From: Micromonospora inaquosa
GTDB taxonomy: Bacteria; Actinomycetota; Actinomycetes; Mycobacteriales; Micromonosporaceae
Direction of reading: 5' to 3'
Assembly (NCBI RefSeq): GCF_003857055.1
Contig: NZ_QGSZ01000239.1
Location: 1-51,595 of the forward strand
Length of the DNA stretch: 51,595 bases
Under the pieces are notes generated by a model that was not told where the DNA came from, ran no database searches, and worked only from the letters and a program-made list of their open reading frames with translations. The first letter of the stretch is position 1; each line of letters begins with the position of its first letter. Below, piece after piece: positions 10,231-18,546 of the stretch. The translations under genes and the position numbers were made by a program.

Positions 10231-10293
10231 CTTGCCGAAACATTCTGCAATACCTTGCAAACATGGTCGCAACACAGCAGCATCCTTGCGAAA
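10231..10293 (-). promoter_or_regulatory. Promoter region with MalR-like TTGCAA repeats
   Basis: On the minus strand, upstream of the amylopullulanase gene, the motif recurs as TTTCGCAAGG (10284-10293), GTTGCGAC (10266-10273), TTTGCAAGG (10253-10261), ATTGCAGA (10244-10251) and TTTCGGCAAGG (10230-10240). TTGCAA and TTGCAG are 10 bases apart, one helical turn. LacI-family MalR regulators of Streptomyces amylase genes bind TTGCAA/CTTGCAG-type repeats, so maltose-relieved repression is a reasonable inference. No regulator gene is in the window. Confidence 0.5.
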
Positions 10294-10300
10294 TAGCCGC

Positions 10301-11005
10301 TCAGAGCCCGTTGCAGCGCACCCCGTCCACAGTGCACTCCCGTGGCGTGCTGAACGTCCGCTCCATGTGGAACCGCAACGACACCGACCCGCCGGGTGAC
10401 ACCTCAACCCCGCTGACGTACGTGAAGCCGTCGTCGCTCTGCCGGATCGTTCCCTGTGGGACGCCCTCCACCCAAGCGGTCACCAGCCGTCCACCGGAGA
10501 ACTCCAACCGCACCGTCCAGCCACGGCTCTGGGCGGACCTGTTCAGCATCGACACCTCGCCGATGAAACCCCCGTCGAAGCTCTGCACCACCCGGTACCG
10601 CCCGGTCATCGCCGGCTGACCCGGCGCCGCTCGGGTCGGTGACCGCGTCGCCGTCGGCCTCCCGGTCGCACCGACCGTCGGATCGACCGACGGGGAACCG
10701 GACCCAGCGGGAGTGCTCGACGGCAGCACGCTGGCCCGCCCGGACAACCCGGGCAAGACCGCCGCCGAAGACGGCGCCACAGACGGCACCGACGTGGGCA
10801 CGCTCGGCGCCGCCACCGCGGACGGCACCGGCAGCGCCGGCGGCTGCGCACCGTCCGGCGCAGGGCTACGTCCCCGATACGCGCCCAACGCCACGAAGAG
10901 CAGGACCACCATCACGACGACACCGGCACCCACCACGATCCAGGGCGACGTTGCGATCGCGACCGGACCATGCGGCGGGCGCGGAACACGGCGCATGCCG
11001 GACAT
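10301..11005 (-). CDS. Membrane-anchored protein with CBM2-like C-terminal domain (paralogue a)
   Basis: The 234-residue protein starts at ATG 11005 behind GAGGGAGG. A short cytoplasmic N-terminus leads to one membrane helix (about residues 18-43). A Pro/Ser/Ala/Thr-rich linker (about 45-130) comes next, then a C-terminal domain (about 133-234). That domain begins YRVVQSFDGGFIGEVSMLN, includes a GWTVRLEF strand and ends with a Cys pair (ECTVDGVRCNGL). This pattern of strands and the W in GWTV resemble the CBM2/cellulose-binding fold, but the usual exposed tryptophans are mostly missing. Binding of polysaccharide is therefore uncertain. It has the same design as the next upstream gene, from which it is separated by about 100 bases. 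Confidence 0.75.
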   Translation of the reverse strand: MSGMRRVPRPPHGPVAIATSPWIVVGAGVVVMVVLLFVALGAYRGRSPAPDGAQPPALPVPSAVAAPSVPTSVPSVAPSSAAVLPGLSGRASVLPSSTPAGSGSPSVDPTVGATGRPTATRSPTRAAPGQPAMTGRYRVVQSFDGGFIGEVSMLNRSAQSRGWTVRLEFSGGRLVTAWVEGVPQGTIRQSDDGFTYVSGVEVSPGGSVSLRFHMERTFSTPRECTVDGVRCNGL

Positions 11006-11106
11006 GTACCTCCCTCAGCGGACCGTCCGCGCAGCGTAGCGATCGGCGGCCCGGGCCGGAAACCCTTGGCCGCGCAACGCCGTCACACCACCGACCCGGC
11101 TCCAGC

Positions 11107-11787
11107 TCAGCCGATCCGGCAGCCGACCCCGTTGATCGTGCACTTGAGCGGTCGCTGCGCCGAATCACCCCAGCCGACGCGCAGCCGCAGCGTCCGAGAG
11201 TCACCCGCTTCCAGCGAACGGGTGCCACGCAACACGAACTCCCCGTTTCCCCGCCCCCGCACCGAGACACCCGAGTCATCACCGACTCGCAGAGCCCACG
11301 TGTCGTCGTCGAACGTCAACTCCACCTGCCAGTCCACCGAAAGACTCGACTTGTTGGCGATCGACAGCACCGCCGCGTCCCCGTCCCAGCCGTTCGTACC
11401 AACCTGGTACCGGGCGCTGACCGTGTCGCCCGCCGGTGTCGTCGGCGCGGTCAGGACGCCCGTCCGCCCCGGAGTCGGCGAACCGGTCACCGTGGCCCGC
11501 GGCGACGGCGTCCGACTGCTGCGCGACGGGCGCGGTGACGCCGAGCGCCGCTCCACCCCAACCGGGGTCGGCCCACCCGTGGCCGACGCGGCCGCCGGCA
11601 TCGTCGGCAGGAACGCCGGGGGCGCGGACTGAGGTGCGGCATCCCGCTCCCTGGTCCGGAACGACAGCAGCGCCACCACCAGGAGCACCACCAGCGCGCA
11701 CACACCGAGCAGCACCACGATCCACGGCACCGACACCAACACCCGCGCCGCCCGCGAATCTGCCGCACCGTCCGGCCGCACCGCCAT
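11107..11787 (-). CDS. Membrane-anchored protein with CBM2-like C-terminal domain (paralogue b)
   Basis: This 226-residue protein starts at ATG 11787 with GAGGGGAG upstream. One membrane helix lies at about residues 20-45, a Ser/Pro/Arg/Thr linker at about 50-120, and a C-terminal beta domain at about 123-226 (YQVGTNGWDGDAAVLSIANK, VDWQVELTF, then CTINGVGC at the end). Architecture, size and the terminal Cys pair match the neighbour at 10301-11005, so the pair arose by duplication. The family is not recognised beyond the CBM2-like fold. An extracytoplasmic location is inferred from the single helix and low-complexity linker. Confidence 0.75.
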   Translation of the reverse strand: MAVRPDGAADSRAARVLVSVPWIVVLLGVCALVVLLVVALLSFRTRERDAAPQSAPPAFLPTMPAAASATGGPTPVGVERRSASPRPSRSSRTPSPRATVTGSPTPGRTGVLTAPTTPAGDTVSARYQVGTNGWDGDAAVLSIANKSSLSVDWQVELTFDDDTWALRVGDDSGVSVRGRGNGEFVLRGTRSLEAGDSRTLRLRVGWGDSAQRPLKCTINGVGCRIG

Positions 11788-11885
11788 CAGGTCTCCCCTC
11801 GTCCCCCACCGACGCGACAGCGTAGCCAGCGCCGCACGAACCGGAAACCAGGCGGGTACGGATCGGACCGACCGGCCCCGGTCGG

Positions 11886-12281
11886 TCAGCCCGTCCGGAC
11901 GACCGTGCAGATCTGTGGGCCGTCATCCGAGGTGCGCAGCAGGTAGCGGTACCGCTCCCCCGGCACCGCCTGCCCCCGACTGTCCAGGAACTCCCACTCC
12001 ACCGCCACCATCGTCAGCAGCGCGGACACCGGCTGCACGTCCTCGATCCGGGCGTGGGCCGCTACCAACTCCCGGTCCTGGTAGTCCGGCGCGGCGCCCA
12101 CGAAGGACAGCGCCACCGCCGCCGCGGACGTGAACGAGAAGCTGTAGGTGTCGGCCACCACCATCCCCGGCAGGGCATAGCAGCCGGCGATGGCCGGCAG
12201 ATCGCCGGAGGTCAACGCCACGCCGTACCGGTCGAAGAAGTCGGCCAACGTGTCAAGATTCGTGGAGGCGTTCACGGTCAC
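11886..12281 (-). CDS. NTF2-like/SnoaL-fold small protein
   Basis: The 131-residue protein has the order helix-helix-beta sheet typical of NTF2-like proteins. LADFFDRYGVALTSGDLPAIAGCYALP is replaced here by shorter citation: the LxxFFxRYxxAL helix, the DLPAIAGCY element and the WEFLDSRG strand are visible. It starts at GTG 12281. It follows the NlpC/P60-like gene after 31 bases and may be cotranscribed with it. Substrate and activity are unknown; members of this fold serve as enzymes, immunity or binding proteins. Confidence 0.7.
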   Translation of the reverse strand: MTVNASTNLDTLADFFDRYGVALTSGDLPAIAGCYALPGMVVADTYSFSFTSAAAVALSFVGAAPDYQDRELVAAHARIEDVQPVSALLTMVAVEWEFLDSRGQAVPGERYRYLLRTSDDGPQICTVVRTG

Positions 12282-12312
12282 AGCAATTGCCGGTCACCGC
12301 CCAGGTCAAACC

Positions 12313-13002
12313 TCAGCGCGGCGGCACCCGCACCTCGATCTCCGAACCCAACCGGGCATCGGCGGCCAGACCAAGGTCGTCCCCACTCCAGAACCGCCCC
12401 GGGTCGTACCAGTTCGGACGCCGGCCCGCCGGCAACAACCCCATGGCCTCATAGGTCACCGCCACCACCTCGGCGCAGTACGCCGTCTCCAACGCCCGGT
12501 CCCGTTCCCCAGCCGATCCGGCCGGGCTGGCGGGCGTCGCCGGGAGTGGCCGAAGTGCTGGCCGGCCAGGACGCGGCAGCGCCGGCACCCGACCGCGCAC
12601 CCAGCGCCACGCCAACTGCGCAGTAGACGGGAACGGGGTGCCGTCCAGCCGCGCGATCGTCCGCAGCACCGCCCGTTCCATCTCCGCGTCGGCGGGTGGG
12701 TCGAGCTGCCGCAGCCAGGCCCGCTGGCCGTACCGGTTGGCCCAGACGCAGACCGCGTCCCGCAGGTCGTGCAGTTGGACGCCGCGTTGGTGGGTGCCCG
12801 ACCACAGGTCCGGCAACGACCTGCCCAACTCCGCGTGCCACATCAGCGGCGGCATGTCGTCCAACACCACCGCCATTCCGACGTGGTTCACCGGGCTGTT
12901 GGTGGTGATCTGGATCGCCCGGTCCGGCACGCTGCGACCCCGGAACACCCACACGTCACCGGTGCGGGTCAACTCGACGGCCTCATCCAGGCTGATGCTC
13001 AT
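12313..13002 (-). CDS. Permuted papain-like (YiiX/NlpC-P60 type) cysteine hydrolase
   Basis: This is a 229-residue protein without a signal peptide. The N-terminal half has the permuted-fold hallmark NHVGMAV with its conserved His (about residue 40) after a segment DRAIQITTNSP. The C-terminal half has YCAEVVAVTYEAMGLL with the candidate nucleophile Cys (about residue 174). This His-before-Cys order is that of the YiiX/YebB-like permuted NlpC/P60 group, whose members act on amide, ester or lipid substrates. Proline-rich sequence (about 137-160) lies between the halves. It is divergent from the small membrane gene at 13022, with only 19 bases between starts. The actual substrate is unknown. Confidence 0.75.
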   Translation of the reverse strand: MSISLDEAVELTRTGDVWVFRGRSVPDRAIQITTNSPVNHVGMAVVLDDMPPLMWHAELGRSLPDLWSGTHQRGVQLHDLRDAVCVWANRYGQRAWLRQLDPPADAEMERAVLRTIARLDGTPFPSTAQLAWRWVRGRVPALPRPGRPALRPLPATPASPAGSAGERDRALETAYCAEVVAVTYEAMGLLPAGRRPNWYDPGRFWSGDDLGLAADARLGSEIEVRVPPR

Positions 13003-13021
13003 GAGGGACTAGCCTAGGCCG

Positions 13022-13210
13022 ATGCGGCAACGAATGCGGTGGTGGAAGGTTCTCGGGCTGGCCGGTCTCGCCGGCGTCGCGGCCTCCGGTGTGGTCATCG
13101 CGCGGGCCGAACGACGTCGGCGCGCGTACACCCCGGAGGAGATCCGGCAGCGGCTCCTGGAGCGGCACGCCCAAGCCGGCGACGCCGCGAAGCCCACCGA
13201 CCCGGCCTGA
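13022..13210 (+). CDS. Small single-pass membrane protein
   Basis: The 62-residue protein has RQRMRWWK followed by one hydrophobic helix (about residues 9-27), an ERRRR basic stop-transfer cluster and a C-terminal amphipathic segment YTPEEIRQRLLERHAQ. Its composition, high GC at third positions and the clean stop support a real gene, although no family is recognised. The promoter must lie in the 19 bases shared with, or inside, the divergent gene. Confidence 0.65.
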   Translation: MRQRMRWWKVLGLAGLAGVAASGVVIARAERRRRAYTPEEIRQRLLERHAQAGDAAKPTDPA

Positions 13211-13226
13211 CCGACCGCCCCCTGTA

Positions 13227-13258
13227 GATCATCGGGGCAACCGGGCAGGTCGATGATC
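13227..13258. repeat. GATCATCG...CGATGATC inverted repeat
   Basis: Arms of 8 bp at 13227-13234 and 13251-13258 are separated by 16 bases, just after the small membrane protein. It may end that transcript or be a short form of the palindromic intergenic repeats seen elsewhere in the window. Confidence 0.5.
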
Positions 13259-13405
13259 GAGGATGAGGCCATAACGACGCCCGTCGCGCAGCGGCCCTTC
13301 GTCCTGTCCACCCCGGTCGCGCCGGTCGAACGACACGGCAAGGCCGACCCGCACCTGCCCACCCACACCGGTCCCGCGCCCGCCGCGGCGACCGCGCAGG
13401 GTTAG
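13253..13405 (+). CDS. Possible 50-residue ORF in the 13211-13532 gap
   Basis: An open frame from ATG 13253 to TAG 13403 encodes a 50-residue Pro/Ala/His-containing peptide beginning MIEDEAITTPVAQRPFVL. The ribosome binding site is weak (GGGCAGG), and the start codon lies in an inverted repeat, so it may be chance. It resembles nothing I know. The rest of the 322-base gap shows no gene; its last part carries the GGGGGGTGAGAG ribosome site of the next gene. Confidence 0.25.
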   Translation: MIEDEAITTPVAQRPFVLSTPVAPVERHGKADPHLPTHTGPAPAAATAQG

Positions 13406-13532
13406 CCGAATACCCCAACGCGCGGATGCGCACTCTTCCGTCGGTGGCGCATCAGATTGGGGATCTCGCGCACCCGACGGTCGCCGCCGTACGACGATCG
13501 TCAGAGAGCCGATCGGTGGTGGGGGGTGAGAG

Positions 13533-14648
13533 GTGCGGGGCAGACGTCGGGGTGCCCAACCGGCCGAGAGTGCGCTGCGCGAGGGCCGGGAGGCCTATGA
13601 ACGGCTCCGCACCTATCTCATCCTCGCGGTGCAGGCGGGGGTGGCCGCCGGGTTGGCCTGGTTTGTTGCCAGCGATGTGCTGCACAATCCGCAGCCGCTG
13701 TTCGCACCCGCCGCCGCGGTCGGCACGATCGCGGCGGCCGTCGGTAATCGGGCCCGTCGAACTCTGGAACTTCTCGCCGGGGTGATCCTGGGGGTGCTGG
13801 TCGGAAACGGGATCATACAGTTCATCGGGGCGGGACCAATACAGACCGGCCTGGTCGTGGCACTTGCCATTTCGGCGGCGGCCGTTTTTCGAGGCACCGG
13901 AGCCGTCATGGTCCAGGCGGGAAGCACCGCCGTCCTGCTCGGCACGGTGTCTCCGGACCGGCCGGACCTGGCCGTGCCGCGGACGGCGAATGCGCTGGTC
14001 GGTGTGGTGGTGGCCATCGTGGTGGCCTTGCTGATTCTGCCGCTCAATCCGGTGCGGATCGTGCACCGCGCCGCTGGTCCGACAGTCGATGCCATCGCCC
14101 GGGAGATGACCGCTATCGCCAATGCGCTGGCTCACCGCGACGTGCGGCAGGCCGAGGATGCCCTGCGGCGACTGCGTGCGGCAGAGGCGAAACGACGAAA
14201 CACGGCAGACGTGGTCGCCGCAGCATGCGAAGTCGCGATTCTCTCACCGTGGCGGAGGAGACGGCTGGGCATCATGCGTCGGTACGCGCGGGCGGCCGAG
14301 CACCTCGAACTCGCCTACACCAGCAGCCGCGAGATGGTGCAGTGGGCGGTGTCGGCACTACACGCCCGGGAGACGCTGCCGGGCGGCCTCTCCACAGCGA
14401 TCGAGCACTTCGGCCAGGCGTTCAGGCTCCTGCATCGTGACTTCCTGGCCGGACGGGAGCCGGACCGCGCGCGGAAGCGAGCACTCCAGGTGATCAGTGA
14501 CATCAACGAGGCATGCGCCGAGGGTGTCGAGTCCTCCGGGGCTGTCGTCGTCTCGCAACTGCGCGTTGTCGTCAGTCAACTGCTCCAGGTCTCCGGACTC
14601 CCCCAGACGGAGGCGAATCAGCAGGCCGGTTTGAACGCCGACGTGTGA
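13533..14648 (+). CDS. FUSC/aromatic acid exporter (ArAE)-type membrane protein
   Basis: This is a 371-residue integral membrane protein starting at GTG 13533 with GGGGGGTGAGAG upstream. Residues about 25-175 hold several short hydrophobic helices in pairs (LILAVQAGVAAGLAWFVA, then PLFAPAAAVGTIAAAVGNRA, the conserved FUSC signature region, then three more). The second half is a soluble helical domain with many Arg/Ala residues (about 180-371). This is the half-size arrangement of the FUSC/YccS/ArAE family, which is linked with efflux of aromatic acids. The substrate is not predictable. It is convergent with the hydrolase operon downstream, only 4 bases apart. Confidence 0.8.
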   Translation: MRGRRRGAQPAESALREGREAYERLRTYLILAVQAGVAAGLAWFVASDVLHNPQPLFAPAAAVGTIAAAVGNRARRTLELLAGVILGVLVGNGIIQFIGAGPIQTGLVVALAISAAAVFRGTGAVMVQAGSTAVLLGTVSPDRPDLAVPRTANALVGVVVAIVVALLILPLNPVRIVHRAAGPTVDAIAREMTAIANALAHRDVRQAEDALRRLRAAEAKRRNTADVVAAACEVAILSPWRRRRLGIMRRYARAAEHLELAYTSSREMVQWAVSALHARETLPGGLSTAIEHFGQAFRLLHRDFLAGREPDRARKRALQVISDINEACAEGVESSGAVVVSQLRVVVSQLLQVSGLPQTEANQQAGLNADV

Positions 14649-14652
14649 GCGT

Positions 14653-15597
14653 TCAGGGCAGCGGGCCGTCGGTCTCCGCAGTCAGGCTGAGGCGATCCCG
14701 GATCAGCGCGATCACGGTGTCGGTGGTCCGGTCGAGGTGGCTGCGGCCATCGGGTAGGCGGGCCTCCGGGGCGATGTAGCTGCGGGGACCGATGTGCGTG
14801 GCGGGGTCGAGCCGGTGCACGGTGATCTTGCCTTCGCGGTCCGCCCGGTTCCATCCGCTCCAGCGGAACAGCCGCCACCGCTGCGGGAAGATCCAGGTGC
14901 CGACTCGCTCGATCCAGTCACCGGCGCTGGTGAGCCGGTCGAGGTGCTGGGCATGGGTGATGTCGTTGGCACCGTTGTGGAACCCGCCGAGAGTGATCAG
15001 CCAGAGCGGGGTGCGCAGTTGGAACCACAGTTCGTTCACCGCACCGCTGGCGACCTGGGCACCACCGCTGTAGCTGAGCAACACCACGGGTATGCCGCTG
15101 TCCGGCCGGTAACCGGCGACCAGGAGCTCGGTGGCGATCTGCGCACCGACGGCACGGTTGTACAGGGGACGGTAGCGCCGGTCGGCGGCGACGAAGATCT
15201 GCATCACGTTGTGCAGGAACAGCAGCAGCCCGATGTGGCGGCGCACCCAGGTCCAGACCGGCCGGTCGGCGAGCGGCACGGCGAGCGGGGAGTAGGGCTG
15301 CACCTGGCCCAGCACCCTGAGCTCCGGCGCTCGATTGATCAGCGCCTTGACCAGTCGGCCACCATCGCGGGTGTCGTGGAAACGGCGTTTCCCGATGCCG
15401 TCCAGATAGACCAGGTAGGCGTCCGGCGGGCGGTCCGGATCCGCCCCGCGGGCGTAGGACATGCCCTCGGGGCGGGAGATGGTGGGTGTGCGCCAGCCGG
15501 CGGCGTAGACCAGCACCTCGTAGCGGGCCAGCAGGGCCTCGGCGATCAGCACCAGTCCGAGCCCGCCGAGCAGCAGCAGGAGCGCCAGTTCGATCAC
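14653..15597 (-). CDS. Membrane-anchored alpha/beta-hydrolase-like protein
   Basis: The 314-residue protein starts at GTG 15597, coupled by GTGA overlap to the stop of the upstream gene, which fixes the start. An N-terminal helix (IELALLLLLGGLGLVL, residues 2-18) anchors it. YLVYLDGIGKRRF resembles the first strand and oxyanion region of an alpha/beta hydrolase, and VVLLSYSGGAQVA has the nucleophile-elbow pattern with Ser in SYSGG instead of GxSxG. A candidate acid and His lie later (DWIERVG, SHLDRTTD). It is the last gene of a three-gene unit with a macrolide-type glycosyltransferase. It could act on a glycolipid or esterified product made by that unit. The hydrolase assignment is inference. 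Confidence 0.6.
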   Translation of the reverse strand: MIELALLLLLGGLGLVLIAEALLARYEVLVYAAGWRTPTISRPEGMSYARGADPDRPPDAYLVYLDGIGKRRFHDTRDGGRLVKALINRAPELRVLGQVQPYSPLAVPLADRPVWTWVRRHIGLLLFLHNVMQIFVAADRRYRPLYNRAVGAQIATELLVAGYRPDSGIPVVLLSYSGGAQVASGAVNELWFQLRTPLWLITLGGFHNGANDITHAQHLDRLTSAGDWIERVGTWIFPQRWRLFRWSGWNRADREGKITVHRLDPATHIGPRSYIAPEARLPDGRSHLDRTTDTVIALIRDRLSLTAETDGPLP

Positions 15598-16085
15598 GCG
15601 GCGGGCTCCGTTGCTCGTGTGGTGTTGAGCTTCACGACAAGGCGGCGGACGGCCTCGACGGAGACGCCGAGCCCGACTCCCGCGATCGCTACGCAGCCGG
15701 CGGCCTCCCACCAGCCGACTCCGGCCACCGTGGCGAGTGCACCGGCGAGGCCGGCCCCCACTCCCACCATGAGCAACAGGTGCAGCAGTGGCCCGAGCAG
15801 CGGGAACGCGAGGACTCCCGCAAGCACCAACGGAACGGCCAAGCCTGGTGTCCAGACCAGTGCGGCCTCGTCGGCCGGTGCGGTGGGCAGCACCAGACCG
15901 GCAACGGCCCACGCGGACAGCGGCCAGAGCGCGAACACCGCGCCGTCGACGATCGCGCCCGCCAGCAACAAGCTGACCACCCTCGCTTGCGACACGCCGG
16001 ACAGGCGTGCCACCACCGGCAGGAGACGCCCGGCGGCCTCGGACAGCCCGGCGACCAGCAGCAGGATGACGACGACGGAAGACAT
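15594..16085 (-). CDS. Polytopic membrane protein in glycosyltransferase operon
   Basis: The 163-residue protein is almost entirely hydrophobic, with about five helices and GxxxG-rich sequence; a single charged C-terminal tail (EAVRRLVVKLN) ends it. No family is recognised. It starts 3 bases after the glycosyltransferase stop codon and overlaps the next gene by 4 bases, so the three products are made together. A likely role is a membrane partner or carrier for the glycosyltransferase or hydrolase product. Confidence 0.7.
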   Translation of the reverse strand: MSSVVVILLLVAGLSEAAGRLLPVVARLSGVSQARVVSLLLAGAIVDGAVFALWPLSAWAVAGLVLPTAPADEAALVWTPGLAVPLVLAGVLAFPLLGPLLHLLLMVGVGAGLAGALATVAGVGWWEAAGCVAIAGVGLGVSVEAVRRLVVKLNTTRATEPAA

Positions 16086-16088
16086 CGG

Positions 16089-17309
16089 TCAGCCCTGTGG
16101 CGGCAGATCGGCGGAGCCTGGACGAGTGACCGAGCCGGTCTGCTGCACGAAGCGCTCGAGTACGTCGGCGGCACGCGCATAACCGCCCGCCTGACGCTGG
16201 GCGACCTGCAGGGTGCTCGCGGCGGCCCGGAATCGAGGCTCGTCGAGCAGACGCTGAGCGAGGGCCCGCACAACCTGCACCGTGACGTCCTCGGTGCGGA
16301 TCGACAGGCCAGCATCGAGCTCGACGATGCGGGAAGCCACCAGCAGTTGGTCGGCGCCCTGCGGGACCACCAGCAGCGGGGTGCCGGCGTACAGGGCCTC
16401 GTTGACGCTGTTCACCCCGCCGTGGGTGATGAACAGCGCCGCGCGGGCCAGCACCTCCAACTGCGGTACGGAACGGTGGGCGAGCACGTTGCCCGGTAGC
16501 GGGCCGAGCGCGGCGGGATCGGTGTGCCCGGTGGAGATGACCACGGTGCCACCCAGCGGGGCCAGCGCGTCGGCGAAGGTGCGCAGCAGCTGCGGGGCGT
16601 CGAACACCGTGCCCATCGAGGCGTACATCACCGGGTCCCGCAGTCGATCGACCGGGAACGACGAGTCTGCTGGGCGGTCACCGATGCTCGGCCCGACGAA
16701 CTGGTAGGACTGGTCGAAACTGTCCGCCTCAGGGTGGAACGCCCGTGAGGTGTATACCAGGTTGAGCGGCTGACGGATGTTGGCCAGGTCGATCAGGGGC
16801 AACCCGCGGGTGTCGTACCGGCGGCGCAGCTCCCAACGCGACCTCAGGTACCCCATGGTGGGACGGGGAAGGGCCGCCGCCGCGCTGAGCAGTTCCCAGG
16901 AGCCGCGGGTCGGGCTGGGCACGTGCCGGTTGAAGGCGAACGTGGTGAACGACGATGCTGGCGGCACACCGAGTTCCCGGGCGGCCACCGGCCCCCACGG
17001 GCAGAGGGAGTCGTGCACGATCAGATCAGGTCGGGTGCCCCGCAGGTCGGTGAGGACGGCGGGCAGCACGCGTACGGCGGTACGGGCAAGCTGCTCCATC
17101 ACCGTGACGGGCGTCGGCGGGCCGGAGAGCGGTAGGTCGTCCCCGGGGTAGAGGAGCACCCGTGCCCCGGTGGCCGCGATCTGCTCGGCGTAGGCCGGCG
17201 TCGTGTGGTAAGTGACGGAGTGACCACGACGAACAAGCTCCCCCACAACGGGCAACGTGGGGTTGATGTGCCCGTGCATGGCGATGTTCAGGAATGCCAC
17301 TGCGCTCAT
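16089..17309 (-). CDS. MGT/UGT-type (GT1) glycosyltransferase
   Basis: The predicted enzyme has 406 residues from ATG 17309 (MSAVAFLNIAMHGHINP), the typical start of GT-B fold macrolide glycosyltransferases with the catalytic His in HGHINP. The C-terminal donor site reads FITHGGVNSVNEALYAGTP and VPQGADQ, the GT1 nucleotide-sugar motif. Members transfer glucose or other sugars to lipophilic acceptors such as macrolides or lipids. An upstream in-frame ATG at 17369 lacks a good ribosome site. The two downstream genes are coupled to it. Acceptor unknown; no polyketide genes are present in the window. Confidence 0.9.
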   Translation of the reverse strand: MSAVAFLNIAMHGHINPTLPVVGELVRRGHSVTYHTTPAYAEQIAATGARVLLYPGDDLPLSGPPTPVTVMEQLARTAVRVLPAVLTDLRGTRPDLIVHDSLCPWGPVAARELGVPPASSFTTFAFNRHVPSPTRGSWELLSAAAALPRPTMGYLRSRWELRRRYDTRGLPLIDLANIRQPLNLVYTSRAFHPEADSFDQSYQFVGPSIGDRPADSSFPVDRLRDPVMYASMGTVFDAPQLLRTFADALAPLGGTVVISTGHTDPAALGPLPGNVLAHRSVPQLEVLARAALFITHGGVNSVNEALYAGTPLLVVPQGADQLLVASRIVELDAGLSIRTEDVTVQVVRALAQRLLDEPRFRAAASTLQVAQRQAGGYARAADVLERFVQQTGSVTRPGSADLPPQG

Positions 17310-17804
17310 CGGCCGACCCCGGTCGGGGAAGGAGCCAGAGCCCGGCATATTGCAGCGTCCATGATCCACCCTTCTCGGTCAGAGCCTAAATGTTGGCTGG
17401 TGGCAGCGCGCCGTGGACCAGGTACTCGACTCGTACGCAGCCAGCTCGGATCGTCCGACGACCGATCAGCCCCCGATGTCCCGTTAGCGGCGGGTGTCCG
17501 GTTTGGTGCTGGTCAGGCTGCGTCGTCCGGCCGGTTTGGGGGCTGACGTCGGGTGGTCGACGCCACCTTCAGCGTGGAATCGGGGGCCGGGCGGGGTCGT
17601 TATACCTGGCATGCCACCGCGACCGTCGGGTCGTGGGGCGCGGCAGCCGCCGGGAACATTCGGCAGGCCGCCCCGGTTACATACCCTGAACGCCCGAGCA
17701 GGTCCCCCGGATCGCCGGCGTTTCTCGCACTTCCTCCCCGCACAGTCGCACTGACCCCCGTTGAGTGCCGTGCGGGCACCCCCGATGCAGAGGAGCACGC
17801 CATC
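17310..17804. other. Intergenic region between glycosyltransferase operon and C39-like protease
   Basis: This 495-base stretch separates divergent genes. Several short frames occur, none with a convincing start or domain. The only clear element is the AGAGGAG ribosome binding site (about 17789-17795) of the following gene. It presumably holds both promoters, but I see no strong consensus. Confidence 0.5.
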
Positions 17805-18467
17805 ATGCGTACCGATCTGATCCGTAAGACCGCCCTGACCGCCGCCGGCCTCGCCTTCACCGGCGGCGCCATCGCCGGACCGGTCACCACCGCCTTCGCC
17901 GCCCCCACCACCAAGCCCACGTCGCAGACCCAGACCGACCGCAAGGGCGGCCACGGTGAGCGGGAACTGGGCGTGCGCTACGAGGCGCAGCCGAACTTCT
18001 ACTACTGCGGCCCCGCCGCCACCCGCAACGCCCTGTCCGTGCAGGGCAAGAACATCAACGTCGACGACATGGCCAAGGAGATGGGCACCACCGAGGCCGG
18101 CACCAACTCCATCAACGACATCACCCCGGTACTGAACAAGGAAACCGGTAAGAACGACGCCTACCACAGCGTCGAGATCAGCACCCCCGACGCCGACGCC
18201 AAGCAGACCGACCAACTGCGCGCCGACATCGTCCGCACCGTCGACAACGGCCGGGCTGTCGTCGCGAACATCGCCGGCACCAGCACCGACACCGACGGAG
18301 TCAGCCACTCCTACGAGGGCGGGCACTACATCAGCGTCGTCGGCTACCACGACAACGGCAACACCGTCACCATCGCCGACTCCGCCAACCCCAACACCGC
18401 CGCCTACCAGATCACCGTCGAGCACCTCGCCGACTGGATCGCCACCCGCGGCTACGCCACCAGCTAA
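17805..18467 (+). CDS. Secreted C39-like cysteine peptidase
   Basis: The 220-residue preprotein starts at ATG 17805 behind AGAGGAG. A signal peptide (RKTALTAAGLAFTGGAIAG, cleaved near AFAAP, about residue 33) is followed by a peptidase C39-like domain. The Cys active site is in QPNFYYCGPAATRNAL (Cys about residue 66), and the His is in GHYISVVGYHDNG, with D/N of ADSANP after it. These are the three catalytic elements of the bacteriocin-processing/papain-like C39 family. It has no ABC transporter and is secreted alone, so it probably degrades or processes extracellular peptides. A strong terminator follows. Confidence 0.85.
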   Translation: MRTDLIRKTALTAAGLAFTGGAIAGPVTTAFAAPTTKPTSQTQTDRKGGHGERELGVRYEAQPNFYYCGPAATRNALSVQGKNINVDDMAKEMGTTEAGTNSINDITPVLNKETGKNDAYHSVEISTPDADAKQTDQLRADIVRTVDNGRAVVANIAGTSTDTDGVSHSYEGGHYISVVGYHDNGNTVTIADSANPNTAAYQITVEHLADWIATRGYATS

Positions 18468-18490
18468 CCCCAGCACCCGCACCAGAAGCA

Positions 18491-18538
18491 CATGCCGAAG
18501 GGCCGGACCCCCACCACGGGGTCCGGCCCTTCGGCATG
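18491..18538. terminator. Bidirectional terminator, 21-bp perfect stem
   Basis: Arms 18491-18511 and 18518-18538 pair without mismatch around a CACCAC loop, between the convergent protease and DedA genes. Confidence 0.92.
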
Positions 18539-18546
18539 TCCAGAGG

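Noticed and set aside
6367..10296. Very long open frame (1309 codons) on the plus strand opposite the amylopullulanase gene
   Set aside because: It is antisense to a gene with complete catalytic motifs; long shadow frames are normal at this GC content, and its sequence shows no domain.
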